Source: DASQZK01 sp963732905
Lineage (GTDB): Bacteria; Bacteroidota; Bacteroidia; Bacteroidales; GCA-2748055
Length of the DNA stretch: 64,000 nt
Assembly: GCA_963732905.1 (NCBI GenBank)
Contig: CAVTBM010000007.1
Location: 186,001 to 250,000, forward strand
Reading direction: 5' to 3'
This document shows positions 1 to 9,293 of this stretch, piece after piece. Positions within the stretch are counted from its first letter, which is position 1. The number at the start of each line of letters is the position of its first letter. The position numbers and the translations under genes are program-made. Below the pieces are notes generated by a model. The model was not told where the DNA came from, did no database searches, and saw only the letters and a program-made list of their open reading frames with translations.

Positions 1-26
1 CCGCGCTACAAGGAATTAAGAAATGA
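1..26 (+). CDS. 3' end of an upstream gene, possibly an ECF sigma factor (partial)
   Basis: The frame ending in TGA at 24-26 reads ALQGIKK and stop. Its stop overlaps the ATG of the next gene in the ATGA arrangement typical of translationally coupled genes. The following gene begins with a module like those of Bacteroidota anti-sigma factors, which usually follow an ECF sigma gene, and the basic tail would suit one. Only seven codons are visible, so the identity is inference. Confidence 0.3.
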
Positions 27-790
27 AGCATACAGAGAGGATTCAAAAATACCTAGATGGTAAGATGTCTGACCAGGAACTTCTTAAGTTCAGAGAAGAT
101 CTCCATCGGAATCCTGAACTGTTAGGAGAATTTGAATTACATGAACTGATCAATCGTACCCTAAAGCAGCACGATGAAGTAAGGTTCAGACGGAAGCTCA
201 GGGAGACTTTTCAGGAGGGTGCCGGCGGCGGTGCAGGTGACAGCCTTCGTGTAAAGAGCGTATCCGGAAAACGCCAATATAAATACATCTATCTGCTTCC
301 ATTTGCATTACTGATCCCAATGGTTTTCTTCTTTTTCTTCAGGGGAGAAACCATACATCCCGATGAAATTTACTCGAAGTATTTCACAGATTATGTTCAG
401 GATATTCTAAGCCGTTCCAATCATTCGGGACATGCTGACGGGTTATCGGAAGGTGTTTTTCATTACCGTGAAAAAAAGTACACTGTAGCGGTAAATGACC
501 TGACTTGTTTCCTGAAAGAGGACAGTACGAACGTAACCGCCCGGTTTTACCGCGCCATTTCCGAAATGGCAGCTTCAGAATTTGATATAGCCGAACTGGA
601 TTTGCAGTTCGTTCTGGACAGGGAGTTTAATTACTATCAGGAGCATGCCAGGTGGTACCTTGGCCTTTGCTATCTTAAAAAGGGTGATCTCCCCGGAGCC
701 GAACAAATTTTCCAAAGACTGGAGGCGCAGAATTCGATTTATTCCAAAAAGTCAAAAGAAATTCTTCAATTTTTATCCGACTTTAAGTAG
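23..790 (+). CDS. Membrane protein with anti-sigma-like N-terminus and TPR-like C-terminus
   Basis: 255 aa. Residues 1-60 form a charged helical module (a K-Y-L-D-G-K-M-S-x-x-E-L pattern) seen at the N-terminus of many Bacteroidota anti-sigma and gliding-type proteins. A glycine-rich linker follows at 66-73 and one hydrophobic membrane segment at about 88-107 with a phenylalanine run. Residues 145-250 are helical, with TPR-like repeats (FHYREKKYTVAVNDL, YLKKGDLPGAEQIFQRL). Predicted topology is a cytoplasmic N-terminus with periplasmic TPRs. The start overlaps the stop of the preceding frame. A role in sigma-factor control or envelope sensing is inferred from architecture; no specific partner can be named. 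Confidence 0.75.
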   Translation: MKHTERIQKYLDGKMSDQELLKFREDLHRNPELLGEFELHELINRTLKQHDEVRFRRKLRETFQEGAGGGAGDSLRVKSVSGKRQYKYIYLLPFALLIPMVFFFFFRGETIHPDEIYSKYFTDYVQDILSRSNHSGHADGLSEGVFHYREKKYTVAVNDLTCFLKEDSTNVTARFYRAISEMAASEFDIAELDLQFVLDREFNYYQEHARWYLGLCYLKKGDLPGAEQIFQRLEAQNSIYSKKSKEILQFLSDFK

Positions 791-910
791 CAAAAAATCA
801 ATCTGTTAAAAATTTATTTTCATATTTTCTGAATTTTTTTCAATTCAGGTAGCTGAGATTTTAGTCTTTTTTCCATTAAGGGATGAAAAGGCAACTAAAT
901 ACTCAATACC

Positions 911-1252
911 ATGAAAAACGGAATTAACAAAGTAACACTTGTCGGCCGGGTAGGCGAAGACCCAAAGGTAAATCAGTACAAAGAAGATGGCGAGGTAGCC
1001 CATTTTACTTTTGCTACGGATGATAGTTACACCGACAAAGACGGCAAGGCAATCAAGAAAACCGAATGGCATCGCATTGTTGTGTGGAACAAGCAAGCCG
1101 AAGTCGTGAAGAAATATGTTAAAAAGGGTGATCCCTTGTATATCGAAGGTAAGATACGCACCAATGCCTGGGAAGACAAGGAAGGGATCAAGAAGTATTC
1201 CACCGAGATCCACTGTGAAAACTTCCTTTTTCTTTCTTCAAAGTCAAACTGA
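911..1252 (+). CDS. ssb: Single-stranded DNA-binding protein
   Basis: 113 aa, a single OB fold. The start INKVTLVGRVGEDPKV, the central TEWHRIVVWNKQAE and the YIEGKIRT strand are hallmark SSB positions. It binds ssDNA in replication, repair and recombination, normally as a tetramer. It is short: the protein stops just after the OB fold (FLFLSSKSN) and lacks the acidic DDDIPF-type tail that recruits partner proteins in longer SSBs. It could be a secondary SSB or a lineage-specific tail-less form. It stands alone and is followed by a strong terminator at 1304-1341. Confidence 0.93.
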   Translation: MKNGINKVTLVGRVGEDPKVNQYKEDGEVAHFTFATDDSYTDKDGKAIKKTEWHRIVVWNKQAEVVKKYVKKGDPLYIEGKIRTNAWEDKEGIKKYSTEIHCENFLFLSSKSN

Positions 1253-1303
1253 TTTGGGGTTAATGAATGGTTAATTTTTGGGGTATTTTTCATTCATTAA
1301 TGG

Positions 1304-1341
1304 CCGCTGCCGGTTCATCTTTTCCGGCAGCGGTTTTTTTT
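1304..1341 (+). terminator. Rho-independent terminator after ssb
   Basis: Perfect 10-bp stem CCGCTGCCGG (1304-1313) with CCGGCAGCGG (1324-1333), a 10-nt loop and eight T residues at 1334-1341. It lies about 50 bases after the ssb stop codon. Confidence 0.92.
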
Positions 1342-1582
1342 CCACCTGTCTGAAATATTGATCTTTTTCAGCTCCAAAATGTTTTAATGATTACATCGAA
1401 TTATGAACAGAATAATTCTGTGAAAAGGTTCTTTCATGGTAAGAGCAGAAGTTATTTTCCGGGTATGGCCCGGGTCCAAATACAGTCGAGAAATGGCCTG
1501 GGTGTAAATGTATATCAAACAGCGCTATAGGCCTTTTTGCAATATTATTAGTGATAAAAATTCTAAAAATTAATTTTATTGT

Positions 1583-1590
1583 TACATTTG
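1583..1590 (+). promoter_or_regulatory. Candidate -7 promoter box (TACATTTG) for the carboxylase operon
   Basis: Matches TAnnTTTG exactly. It lies in AT-rich DNA upstream of the three-gene acyl-CoA carboxylase operon. No good -33 box is seen, so confidence is limited. Confidence 0.4.
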
Positions 1591-1718
1591 CAGGGGGATA
1601 AAAGATTGACTTTTATCATGTTTTTATGTTGTGTAATTACAACGATTAATTGATGTTGGGTAAAAAAGAGACTATTTTGTCTTGTTTCAATTTGTGAGTC
1701 AATCGAAACCTTTTTTTT

Positions 1719-3278
1719 ATGGATATTAAAGGTAGAAATTTTACCAGATTTCTTGAGCGCGAGCAGTTATACAAGGAGCAGAATGGCCCCGAAATAGTTG
1801 AAAAACAGCACGCCAGAGGAAAGCTTACTGCGAGGGAAAGAATTGAGATTCTCTTTGATGAAGGTACATTCGAAGAAATTGATGCATTTAGTACTCCTGC
1901 AAGCAGTTCTTCGGGTTTCGGAAAGATGAGTCAGGATTTTGGTGACGGGGTGATCATCGGACTTGGTAAAATCAGCAACCGGCTGGCCTTTGTCTACTCC
2001 CAGAATTTCAATGTGATGGGTGGTTCTCTCGGGCAGGTTCATGCTGCAAAGATCTCCAAGATTCAGGAAATGGCACTTAAAATGGGTGCACCCATCATCG
2101 GGATTATCGATTCGGGCGGGGCAAGGATTCAGGAGGGTGTGGCAAGCCTGGCAGGGTATGCGTCCATTTTTTACAGGAATGTTCAGGCTTCCGGTGTAAT
2201 TCCCCAGATTTCAGTGATCATGGGTCCGGCTGCCGGAGGGGCAGTGTATTCTCCTTCCATTACGGATTTTATTTTTATGACTAACAAAACCAGTTACATG
2301 TTTGTAACGGGTCCGAACGTTGTAAAAGAAGTACTCAACGAAGATGTGAGTTCTGAAGATCTTGGAGGAGCAGAAGTTCATGCCAAGAAAAGCGGCATTG
2401 CGCAGATGATTTACGAGGATGAAGAGAATACGCTTTTCGGGGTTAAGAAGCTATTGTCCTATCTTCCTTCCAACAATCTTGAAAATCCGCCTTATATTGA
2501 TTACGGCGAACAGCAATCGAAAATTGCCGATGAGAAATTGCGGGATATAGTGCCCGATGACGCGAATAAGCCTTACGACGTAAAAGAGGTCATCAACCTG
2601 ATTGTTGATAAGAGCAGCTTCTTTGAAATTTCTGAAAATTATGCCCAGAACATTATTATCGGTTTTGGCAGGCTGGAAGGAAAAACTATTGGGATCGTGG
2701 CCAACCAGCCAAAAGTTCTGGCCGGCACTCTCGACATCAATTCATCGATGAAAGCTGCCCGTTTTATTCGGTTTTGTGACTCTTTTAATATTCCCATCCT
2801 TACCCTGGAGGATGTTCCCGGCTTTTTACCGGGTGTAGACCAGGAACACAACGGTATTATCAGGCACGGCGCTAAATTGTTGTATGCCTACGCAGATGCC
2901 ACGGTTCCGAGGATTACTGTGATACTCCGGAAATCTTATGGTGGTGCTTACTGTGTGATGAACAGTAAAAACCTGGGCGGAGATTTTAATTATGCCTGGC
3001 CAACAGCCGAAATTGCTGTTATGGGACCTGAAGGAGCAGTAGCCATTCTTTATAAGAGAGAACTGGCTGAAACGGATGATCCTGAGAAACTCAAGAAAGA
3101 ACTTGCGTTAAAATACCGAAATGAAATTGCAAATCCTTACATTGCTGATGAAAAGGGTTATATTGATGAGGTCATTGACCCGGCTTTAACCCGGCTAAAA
3201 CTCATCAACGCCTTTGAAGCTCTCGAGAATAAGCACGTGAATGTTCCCTCCAGGAAGCACGGAAATATTCCTCTTTAA
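1719..3278 (+). CDS. Acyl-CoA carboxylase, carboxyltransferase subunit (propionyl/methylmalonyl-CoA type)
   Basis: 519 aa, the full length of the PccB/MmdA family. Two crotonase-like carboxyltransferase halves are visible: the N-terminal half with DSGGARIQEGVASLAGY and GPAAGGAVYSPSITDF, and the C-terminal half with LEDVPGFLPGVDQEHNGIIR and YGGAYCVMNSK. It transfers CO2 between carboxybiotin and an acyl-CoA in the cytosol. It is first in an operon with a biotin carboxylase (9-base gap) and a biotin carrier (13-base gap), so the product is a complete ATP-dependent carboxylase. Substrate (propionyl- or acetyl-CoA) cannot be decided by eye. A paralogue lies at 22895. Confidence 0.93.
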   Translation: MDIKGRNFTRFLEREQLYKEQNGPEIVEKQHARGKLTARERIEILFDEGTFEEIDAFSTPASSSSGFGKMSQDFGDGVIIGLGKISNRLAFVYSQNFNVMGGSLGQVHAAKISKIQEMALKMGAPIIGIIDSGGARIQEGVASLAGYASIFYRNVQASGVIPQISVIMGPAAGGAVYSPSITDFIFMTNKTSYMFVTGPNVVKEVLNEDVSSEDLGGAEVHAKKSGIAQMIYEDEENTLFGVKKLLSYLPSNNLENPPYIDYGEQQSKIADEKLRDIVPDDANKPYDVKEVINLIVDKSSFFEISENYAQNIIIGFGRLEGKTIGIVANQPKVLAGTLDINSSMKAARFIRFCDSFNIPILTLEDVPGFLPGVDQEHNGIIRHGAKLLYAYADATVPRITVILRKSYGGAYCVMNSKNLGGDFNYAWPTAEIAVMGPEGAVAILYKRELAETDDPEKLKKELALKYRNEIANPYIADEKGYIDEVIDPALTRLKLINAFEALENKHVNVPSRKHGNIPL

Positions 3279-3287
3279 ATTTACTCT

Positions 3288-4793
3288 ATGAAAATTAAGA
3301 GTGTACTCATTGCCAACCGTGGAGAAATTGCTGTCAGAGTTATGCAGACGGCTAAAAAGATGGGTATTGAAACATGGGTGATTAAAACATCAAAGGAACC
3401 TTATGCCTATTATTTAAGAGAAGCAGATCATGTCATTGATTTTTCGGAAAAACTGGATGACATCCCTGAATTTCTCGATGTTGAAGCGATCATATCTGCC
3501 GCCAAAATAAATAAAATTGATGCCGTTCATCCGGGTTACGGTTTTCTTGCTGAAAGCCCTTTCTTTGCCAAACGCTGTTTCGAGGAGAAACTGGTTTTTA
3601 TCGGACCTTCCTCGGATGCTATTCATAAAATGGGAAACAAGACGATAGCCAAGCAATTGGCCAGAGAACATAAAGTTCCTCTTCTTGAAGGCAGCAGGGG
3701 CAATGTTGATTCTCCTGAAGAAGCTGCCGTAATCGCCAGCAAAATTGGGTATCCCGTCATCCTAAAGGCAGCCTCGGGCGGAGGAGGACGAGGAATGCGC
3801 ATCGTTGAGAGTGAAAAGGAAATTCATAAGATGTTCCGCATGGCCGGCTCTGAAGCGGATAAAGCTTTTGGAGATTCATCCCTTTTTATTGAAAAGTATG
3901 TTAAAAATCCGAGGCACATCGAATTCCAGATCTTTGGTGATCAAAGCGGTAATATCATCCATCTCGGTGAAAGAGAGTGTTCCATTCAGAGAAAACACCA
4001 GAAACTGATCGAAGAATCACCTTCGTCCGCTCTTTCTCCCGAAATGAGGAAAAAAATGGGGAGTGCTGCAGTGAGAATTGCTAAATCAGTCAATTATTAC
4101 AGTGCCGGAACCGTTGAATTCCTTCTGGATGAAAAATCTGATTTTTATTTCATGGAAATGAACACGAGGATTCAGGTTGAACATCCGGTTACCGAAATGG
4201 TTACCGGACTAGACCTGATTGAATGGCAGATAAGAGTAGCACAGGGTGAAGAACTTCCTCTGAAGCAGAAGGATGTCTCCATCACCGGATGGGCCATTGA
4301 ATACCGGATCAATGCTGAAGACGTCCAGGCCGGCTTTTCACCCAGTCTTGGGACCATTGAAAAGATATCTTATCCCAGAAGTAAAAATATCCGTATCGAT
4401 ACCGGGGTAATTGAAGGATCTCTGATAACACCCTATTATGATTCCATGATCGCCAAACTGATCGTTCACGGGGAAACCAGGGAAAAGGCAATCGCCTATT
4501 CGGCAAATGCCCTGAAGAAATTGTGGATTAAAGGATTAAAAACGACTATCCCTTTCTGTAAGGCCGTGCTCGTCAACAAGAACTTCCGCAAAGGGAAATA
4601 CGATACCTCCTTCCTCACTCAGGAAATGAAGACTCATTATTTCCAGGATCCTGATGAGGAAATGCTGGCAGCCTTTTTTGCAACTTACGACTTCGTGCGT
4701 GATCTTGAAAGCGAAGAAAAGAAGGTGGTTGACTTCGACAAGGGTAAAAATATGGCCCCCTGGGTTTTGAAAAAACGACTCAGATCATTATAA
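3288..4793 (+). CDS. Biotin carboxylase subunit of acyl-CoA carboxylase
   Basis: 501 aa. The N-terminal fold starts KSVLIANRGEIAVRVMQTA. The ATP-grasp domain carries the glycine-rich loop KAASGGGGRGMRIV, the HIEFQIFGD strand and the EMNTRIQVEHPVTEMVTG active-site segment, followed by the C-terminal domain with EYRINAED. It carboxylates the biotin of the carrier protein using ATP and bicarbonate. It is the only biotin carboxylase in the window, so it may also serve the orphan carboxyltransferase and carrier at 22.9-24.8 kb. Confidence 0.94.
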   Translation: MKIKSVLIANRGEIAVRVMQTAKKMGIETWVIKTSKEPYAYYLREADHVIDFSEKLDDIPEFLDVEAIISAAKINKIDAVHPGYGFLAESPFFAKRCFEEKLVFIGPSSDAIHKMGNKTIAKQLAREHKVPLLEGSRGNVDSPEEAAVIASKIGYPVILKAASGGGGRGMRIVESEKEIHKMFRMAGSEADKAFGDSSLFIEKYVKNPRHIEFQIFGDQSGNIIHLGERECSIQRKHQKLIEESPSSALSPEMRKKMGSAAVRIAKSVNYYSAGTVEFLLDEKSDFYFMEMNTRIQVEHPVTEMVTGLDLIEWQIRVAQGEELPLKQKDVSITGWAIEYRINAEDVQAGFSPSLGTIEKISYPRSKNIRIDTGVIEGSLITPYYDSMIAKLIVHGETREKAIAYSANALKKLWIKGLKTTIPFCKAVLVNKNFRKGKYDTSFLTQEMKTHYFQDPDEEMLAAFFATYDFVRDLESEEKKVVDFDKGKNMAPWVLKKRLRSL

Positions 4794-4806
4794 AATATTC
4801 AGAGTT

Positions 4807-5343
4807 ATGAGCAGTCAAAACGGAATATCATCAAAAGATAAATATATTGCCTGTGCTCCAAACAATAAAAAATTTGAAGTTTCAAATCCACTCACCGACA
4901 AAGTCAGGGTAAAAGGCAAGAAATTGGAGGTCAGGATCATTGAAAATCCCGAAGGCTTCTCATATCTTATCTATAACAACAAGAAGTACCAGGTTGAAAT
5001 TCTAGAGAAGAGTCAGAACAAATACACGGTGATGATCAATGGCGTATGGCATTCCTTCACCATTGAAACGCCCATATCCTATAAACGGAAGAAGACTCTC
5101 AGTAAAAGAGGGTACACATCGAAAATTGAAATCATCAATGCTCCGATGCCAGGTAAAATACTGGATGTCATGGTGGAAGAAAACAGTGAGATCAAGCAGG
5201 GTGAACCCCTGTTTATTCTCGAAGCCATGAAAATGCAGAACGAAATTGTGTCGAGTGTTTCCGGCCGTATTACCAAAGTGAATATCAAGCAGAACGATTC
5301 GGTCATGAAGGATGATGTCATGCTTGAAATCGAGAAATCCTGA
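4807..5343 (+). CDS. Biotin carboxyl carrier protein of acyl-CoA carboxylase
   Basis: 178 aa. The C-terminal biotinyl domain (about 108-178) starts APMPGKILDVMVEE and has the biotinylation motif EAMKM with K142 as the acceptor lysine. The N-terminal ~100 residues form a beta-rich extension that probably contacts the carboxylase core. It shuttles carboxybiotin between the two preceding subunits. Its stop codon directly abuts the stop of the convergent ddl gene with no bases between. Confidence 0.92.
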   Translation: MSSQNGISSKDKYIACAPNNKKFEVSNPLTDKVRVKGKKLEVRIIENPEGFSYLIYNNKKYQVEILEKSQNKYTVMINGVWHSFTIETPISYKRKKTLSKRGYTSKIEIINAPMPGKILDVMVEENSEIKQGEPLFILEAMKMQNEIVSSVSGRITKVNIKQNDSVMKDDVMLEIEKS

Positions 5344-6324
5344 TTATTTCGCCGGCGAATCTTCGATAATCTTGTTTATCACCTCTTCCACAGTCATTCC
5401 GGCAGCCCGGATCTGTTTCGGTACAATGCTTTCCATGCTCATGCCGGGGACAGTGTTTATTTCCAGGAAAAAGAGGTCCTCTCCTTTAAGAATAAAATCA
5501 ACCCTGACCAGTCCGCGGCAGAAGGTAAGGTCATAGATCTGTGATGCGACGTCCTGGCATTTCTGATGTACACTGTCAGATATTCTTGCGGGGGTGATTT
5601 CATCGGCCATACCTACAGTATATTTAGCTTCAAAATCGAAAAATTCTTTTTTCGACACGATTTCTGTGACCGGAAATGTCATTTCTTCAGCATTCGTTTT
5701 CAGTACGCCGCAGGTTAGCTCGGTTCCGGCAAGGAAAGACTCGATTAGGACTTCCGTATCTTCCCTAAAGGCATTCTCCATCGCATTTTCCATATCCCCG
5801 ATATGGTTGACTCTTGATGTACCGAAACTGGATCCTCCGTTATTCGGTTTAACGAAACAAGGCAGACCCAGCCTGTCGGCAATCTCATCCGCTCCGGGTT
5901 GACTCTCCCGGGTGACAAGCATCGAATCAGCCGTCAGTATCCCTGAATTCCTCAGGTACATTTTACATACATATTTATTAAAAGTCAGTGCTGAAGACAT
6001 TACACCGCCGGTATTGTATTTGATACCCAGCATATCAAAATAAGCCTGTATTTTGCCGTCTTCTCCCGGTGTGCCGTGAATGATGATAAACGCATATTCA
6101 GGTTGTACCCTTCCTTCAGTGGTCTTGAAACTGAAGTCATTCATATCTACAGGCCCTTCTTTCCCGTCTTCCATAACGACTTTCCAGTTCCACCCTGTTA
6201 CCAGGACGGTATAAGGTATATATTTTGAAGTGTCGATGAGGTTCTTAACCTGTTCTGCGCTCTTAACGGAGATCACAAATTCTGAAGAGGTTCCTCCGGC
6301 AATGATGGCAATAGCTTTTTTCAT
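5344..6324 (-). CDS. ddl: D-alanine--D-alanine ligase
   Basis: 326 aa, normal length. It is an ATP-grasp enzyme: N-terminal IAGGTSSEFVISVKSAEQV, central FVKPNNGGSSFGTSRV, and C-terminal VDFILKGEDLFFLEINTVPGMS with the Mg-ATP binding E-x-N. It makes D-Ala-D-Ala for peptidoglycan in the cytosol; the downstream partner MurF is encoded at 58584. It is the last gene of a minus-strand cluster PASTA protein, T9SS protein, rluD, ddl. A 52-base gap separates it from rluD. Confidence 0.95.
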   Translation of the reverse strand: MKKAIAIIAGGTSSEFVISVKSAEQVKNLIDTSKYIPYTVLVTGWNWKVVMEDGKEGPVDMNDFSFKTTEGRVQPEYAFIIIHGTPGEDGKIQAYFDMLGIKYNTGGVMSSALTFNKYVCKMYLRNSGILTADSMLVTRESQPGADEIADRLGLPCFVKPNNGGSSFGTSRVNHIGDMENAMENAFREDTEVLIESFLAGTELTCGVLKTNAEEMTFPVTEIVSKKEFFDFEAKYTVGMADEITPARISDSVHQKCQDVASQIYDLTFCRGLVRVDFILKGEDLFFLEINTVPGMSMESIVPKQIRAAGMTVEEVINKIIEDSPAK

Positions 6325-6376
6325 TCAGGCAATTTTTTTCAATGTTACTGAAAATAAGCGACAGTATAAGCGGGGA

Positions 6377-7408
6377 TCACTCAGAAAGGTCCCTGCCGGC
6401 GACATAGCGACGCCATTTTTCCAGTACCTCCTGCATATCGGCCGGGAGGGTTGAATCAAACAGCATGTCTTTCCCTGTGGAAGGATGCTTGAATCCCAAT
6501 GATTTAGCATGAAGAGCCTGCCGGGGAAGGATTGAAAAACAATTCTGAATAAACTGGCGGTACCTGGTGAAGGTTGTCCCCCGGAGAATCTGGTCACCAC
6601 CATAGTCCCGGTCATTAAACAGGGGATGTTTTATATACTGGAAGTGCACCCTGATCTGATGGGTCCGTCCTGTCTCCAGGCGGCACTCTACCAGGTTGAC
6701 ATAGTCGAAGCGTTGCAGCACCTTGTAATGTGTCACCGCCGGTTTACCATCCGACTCGTCGGCAAAGACATACATCTTTTTCCGGTCCCTGGGGTTTCTT
6801 CCGATAGGTCCGGTTATGGTACCTTCATCTTCCTCCATATTCCCCCAGACCAGGGCCTGATAGGTTCTTTGTGTGGTTTTGTCAAAAAATTGCCGTGCGA
6901 GCTTGTTGACAGCCATTTCATTTTTAGCAACTACCAGCAGTCCGGTGGTATCCTTGTCAATCCTGTGAACCAGGCCCGGCCTGAGCTCCCCCGACTGAAA
7001 AAGCGGATTTTCGCTCAGATGAAACATCAGTGCGTTCACGAGTGTACCTGTATAATTTCCGAAGCCGGGGTGAACCACCATACCGGCGGCTTTATTGACC
7101 ACCAGGAGATCGTCATCCTCATAGACTATATCGACAGGGATATTTTCCGGAAGCATCTCGATTTCCCTGACAGGATGAGGCAGGACGATAGAGATAATAT
7201 CTTCCGGTTTGATTTTGTGATTCGATTTAACGGGAGTTTCATTGACCAGAATATTGCCAGCAGCGGCAGCGGCCTGAATGCGGGTTCGGGAAGTGCCCCC
7301 GAGGCGGTTCACCAGAAATTTATCGATTCTGACCTGTTCCTGGCCTTTATCTACCTCGATGCGAAAATGTTCGTATAATTCCTGGTTGTCATTGAGTTCA
7401 TCCTGCAT
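6377..7408 (-). CDS. rluD: Ribosomal large-subunit pseudouridine synthase, RluD type
   Basis: 343 aa. The N-terminal S4 RNA-binding domain (about 26-75, RIDKFLVNRLGGTSRTRIQ) is followed by the RluA-family catalytic domain with GLVHRIDKDTTGLLVVAKN, where D151 is the catalytic aspartate, and with RTHQIRVHF further on. It isomerises uridines in 23S rRNA (the RluD family acts near helix 69). It starts 10 bases after the T9SS protein gene ends and belongs to the same minus-strand transcription unit. Confidence 0.93.
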   Translation of the reverse strand: MQDELNDNQELYEHFRIEVDKGQEQVRIDKFLVNRLGGTSRTRIQAAAAAGNILVNETPVKSNHKIKPEDIISIVLPHPVREIEMLPENIPVDIVYEDDDLLVVNKAAGMVVHPGFGNYTGTLVNALMFHLSENPLFQSGELRPGLVHRIDKDTTGLLVVAKNEMAVNKLARQFFDKTTQRTYQALVWGNMEEDEGTITGPIGRNPRDRKKMYVFADESDGKPAVTHYKVLQRFDYVNLVECRLETGRTHQIRVHFQYIKHPLFNDRDYGGDQILRGTTFTRYRQFIQNCFSILPRQALHAKSLGFKHPSTGKDMLFDSTLPADMQEVLEKWRRYVAGRDLSE

Positions 7409-7418
7409 GAAGGCTGGG

Positions 7419-9293
7419 TTAATGATTAATAATCACTTTTCTGGTAAATTGTTGACCGGTTCTTTGATTGGTAAGAATCACAAAATAGATGCCCGGTTTC
7501 AGATCCCCGGTATAGATAGTGTTTTGGGCTGCAGGATCGTATTCACCAAGCCTCCTGCCGGTGAGGTCAACCAAAAATACTTTTTCTCCCGAACCATCAG
7601 ATCCTTTAAGCTCTATTGTCAGGTAGCGGTCTGCGGGAACGGGGTAGACGGAGAAGTAGTCGCCGGCACTTCCTTTCGACAAGCTTTTACCGATACCTGT
7701 AAGCGGTCCGGAGCTTACTACCGGCCGGATCATGAGCGAGCCTGAGAACTGGCTGTTAACCCATCCGTTTCCGATGTTATAATAGATCCGGTTCCTGTGG
7801 TTGTTGTTGAGGTCGAATCCCACATTCGACAGTTTATCAACAGTTTTGGTCCAACCCACATAAAACGTTCCTGAAACCGGGACGGGCTCGTCGAGGTCAT
7901 ACCTGACAAACTGGTTCAGTTCTTCGCTGTATTCCACTTTCTCACCTATTTTGGAATAGAGCAAATCACCCGGTTTGCCATTGTTATCATCCCAGACGCA
8001 GAGGTAAAAATAGTACTTGAGATTGAGGCTGTCCACCACCTGGTTAAAATACATATCGACGGCGCGAAGGCTGTCGGGCAGAAAGGACTCAAATTTTACA
8101 GCCACCGATGCGTTCCTTGAGCCCTGTCCTCTGAGTCCGTAGCCAGCTTCTGCAGTTCCGTCATCGTAAGCATAATAATTACTGAAAACCTGGGTGTATC
8201 TCAGGGTATCGTTTGGTTTGTAATCGAAAACATCCGTTTTTAGGATCGTGCGGATGTCAAATTTTGCGGAAGTTCCCGTTTCAAAGTCAAAGGGATAGTC
8301 GTAAGCGAACAGATAGTTAATGGTGTCGCCAGCTCCAATGTCGTTGGCCACAGGTGTGGCTTTGTAGGTAAATCCGGAGTTCTCGTCGGTGATCTGCAGC
8401 GTTTTAGTTACATTCCGGGTTATGGTGTCGTGATTCACGATTACGGTGGGGATAAAGGCTGTGCGCTGGGTGACGAAGGCAGTGCTCAGATGCCTCCAGG
8501 GTATAGATTCATAATCTTTGAGTATCGAAGGCAGGGGGGAGATAAAACTTACATCCCTCAGCACGGTGTCGGCCATACTCCTTCCTTTGTTCAGGTACAC
8601 ATAATCGATATTCCAAAAATCGACATTGGCCCGGAGGTCGGGATAATCGGGATTTTCGGTCTGGCTGGCATAATTGAAAAACCGGAAGCGGAAGCCTTTT
8701 TTCAGGTAAGCCGTGTCGGTTACGGGGATCATAACCCGTTTGAAAGGTCTCAGGCTGTCGCCCGGCGTTGCCCACACCCGGTTCCAGGAATCCTTGCTTA
8801 GATTATAAAAATCAAGGCAAATGGAATCCCTTGGATCCGGCATTTCTCCAATACCTTTTGGCTGGAAAAAGAAGCTCAGATAAATACTATCGCCGGCCGG
8901 ATAATTCAGATTGACGGGCCTGGACGTAAGGTAGTCGGCAACATAAGGCATGGCGCTAACGTCGGGGTATTCCGAACCATCGTAATTATAGGCGTCCAGG
9001 GTGGCCACTCCGGCGGTGACCGGGAATACCGGGTATGTATTGTTGATAAAGGCAAACCAGTCGCTCCATAAGGTTGACTTCGGCTGGACATATGAATCGG
9101 AAAAATCGTCGAGGAATGGCAGTTCAACCGTGTCGGCGAGAGCTGCTTTCCGTGTCGCGGGATGATGGCGGTAATAATCGCGGGCCACGGGGTTACCTCC
9201 AACGGGAATGAGAATTTCCTGGGCTTTCAACAGGCCGTTGAACGCTATGAATAGCAGTAATAACAGGCTCTTCAGTCTAATTGAGTTTATCAT
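7419..9293 (-). CDS. Secreted protein with type IX secretion C-terminal sorting domain
   Basis: About 624 aa from ATG at 9293. That start gives a clean signal peptide (MINSIRLKSLLLLLFIAF...LKAQ). An in-frame ATG at 9317 adds eight residues and increases overlap with the PASTA gene. The C-terminal ~80 residues form a type A T9SS sorting domain: SVYPVPADRYLTIEL, a central beta region, then LKPGIYFVILTNQ and a basic tail. The middle is beta-rich with no catalytic motif I recognise. It is exported by Sec, then by T9SS to the surface. Its place between PASTA and rluD genes suggests a conserved envelope neighbourhood; function unknown. Confidence 0.88.
   Translation of the reverse strand: MINSIRLKSLLLLLFIAFNGLLKAQEILIPVGGNPVARDYYRHHPATRKAALADTVELPFLDDFSDSYVQPKSTLWSDWFAFINNTYPVFPVTAGVATLDAYNYDGSEYPDVSAMPYVADYLTSRPVNLNYPAGDSIYLSFFFQPKGIGEMPDPRDSICLDFYNLSKDSWNRVWATPGDSLRPFKRVMIPVTDTAYLKKGFRFRFFNYASQTENPDYPDLRANVDFWNIDYVYLNKGRSMADTVLRDVSFISPLPSILKDYESIPWRHLSTAFVTQRTAFIPTVIVNHDTITRNVTKTLQITDENSGFTYKATPVANDIGAGDTINYLFAYDYPFDFETGTSAKFDIRTILKTDVFDYKPNDTLRYTQVFSNYYAYDDGTAEAGYGLRGQGSRNASVAVKFESFLPDSLRAVDMYFNQVVDSLNLKYYFYLCVWDDNNGKPGDLLYSKIGEKVEYSEELNQFVRYDLDEPVPVSGTFYVGWTKTVDKLSNVGFDLNNNHRNRIYYNIGNGWVNSQFSGSLMIRPVVSSGPLTGIGKSLSKGSAGDYFSVYPVPADRYLTIELKGSDGSGEKVFLVDLTGRRLGEYDPAAQNTIYTGDLKPGIYFVILTNQRTGQQFTRKVIINH

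Larger units (their letters stand above)
1253..1718. other. Intergenic region between ssb and the acyl-CoA carboxylase operon
   Basis: After the ssb terminator no reading frame is convincing. The notable element is a TACATTTG at 1583-1590, matching the Bacteroidota -7 consensus TAnnTTTG. I see no clear TTG at the -33 distance. Transcription from it would give a leader of roughly 120 nt before the carboxyltransferase ATG at 1719. Confidence 0.5.

Noticed and set aside
845..1293. Two minus-strand frames opposite ssb
   Set aside because: They are antisense to a clear SSB gene and carry no recognised motif.
6626..7378. 250-codon plus-strand frame
   Set aside because: It is antisense to rluD, which has all family motifs.
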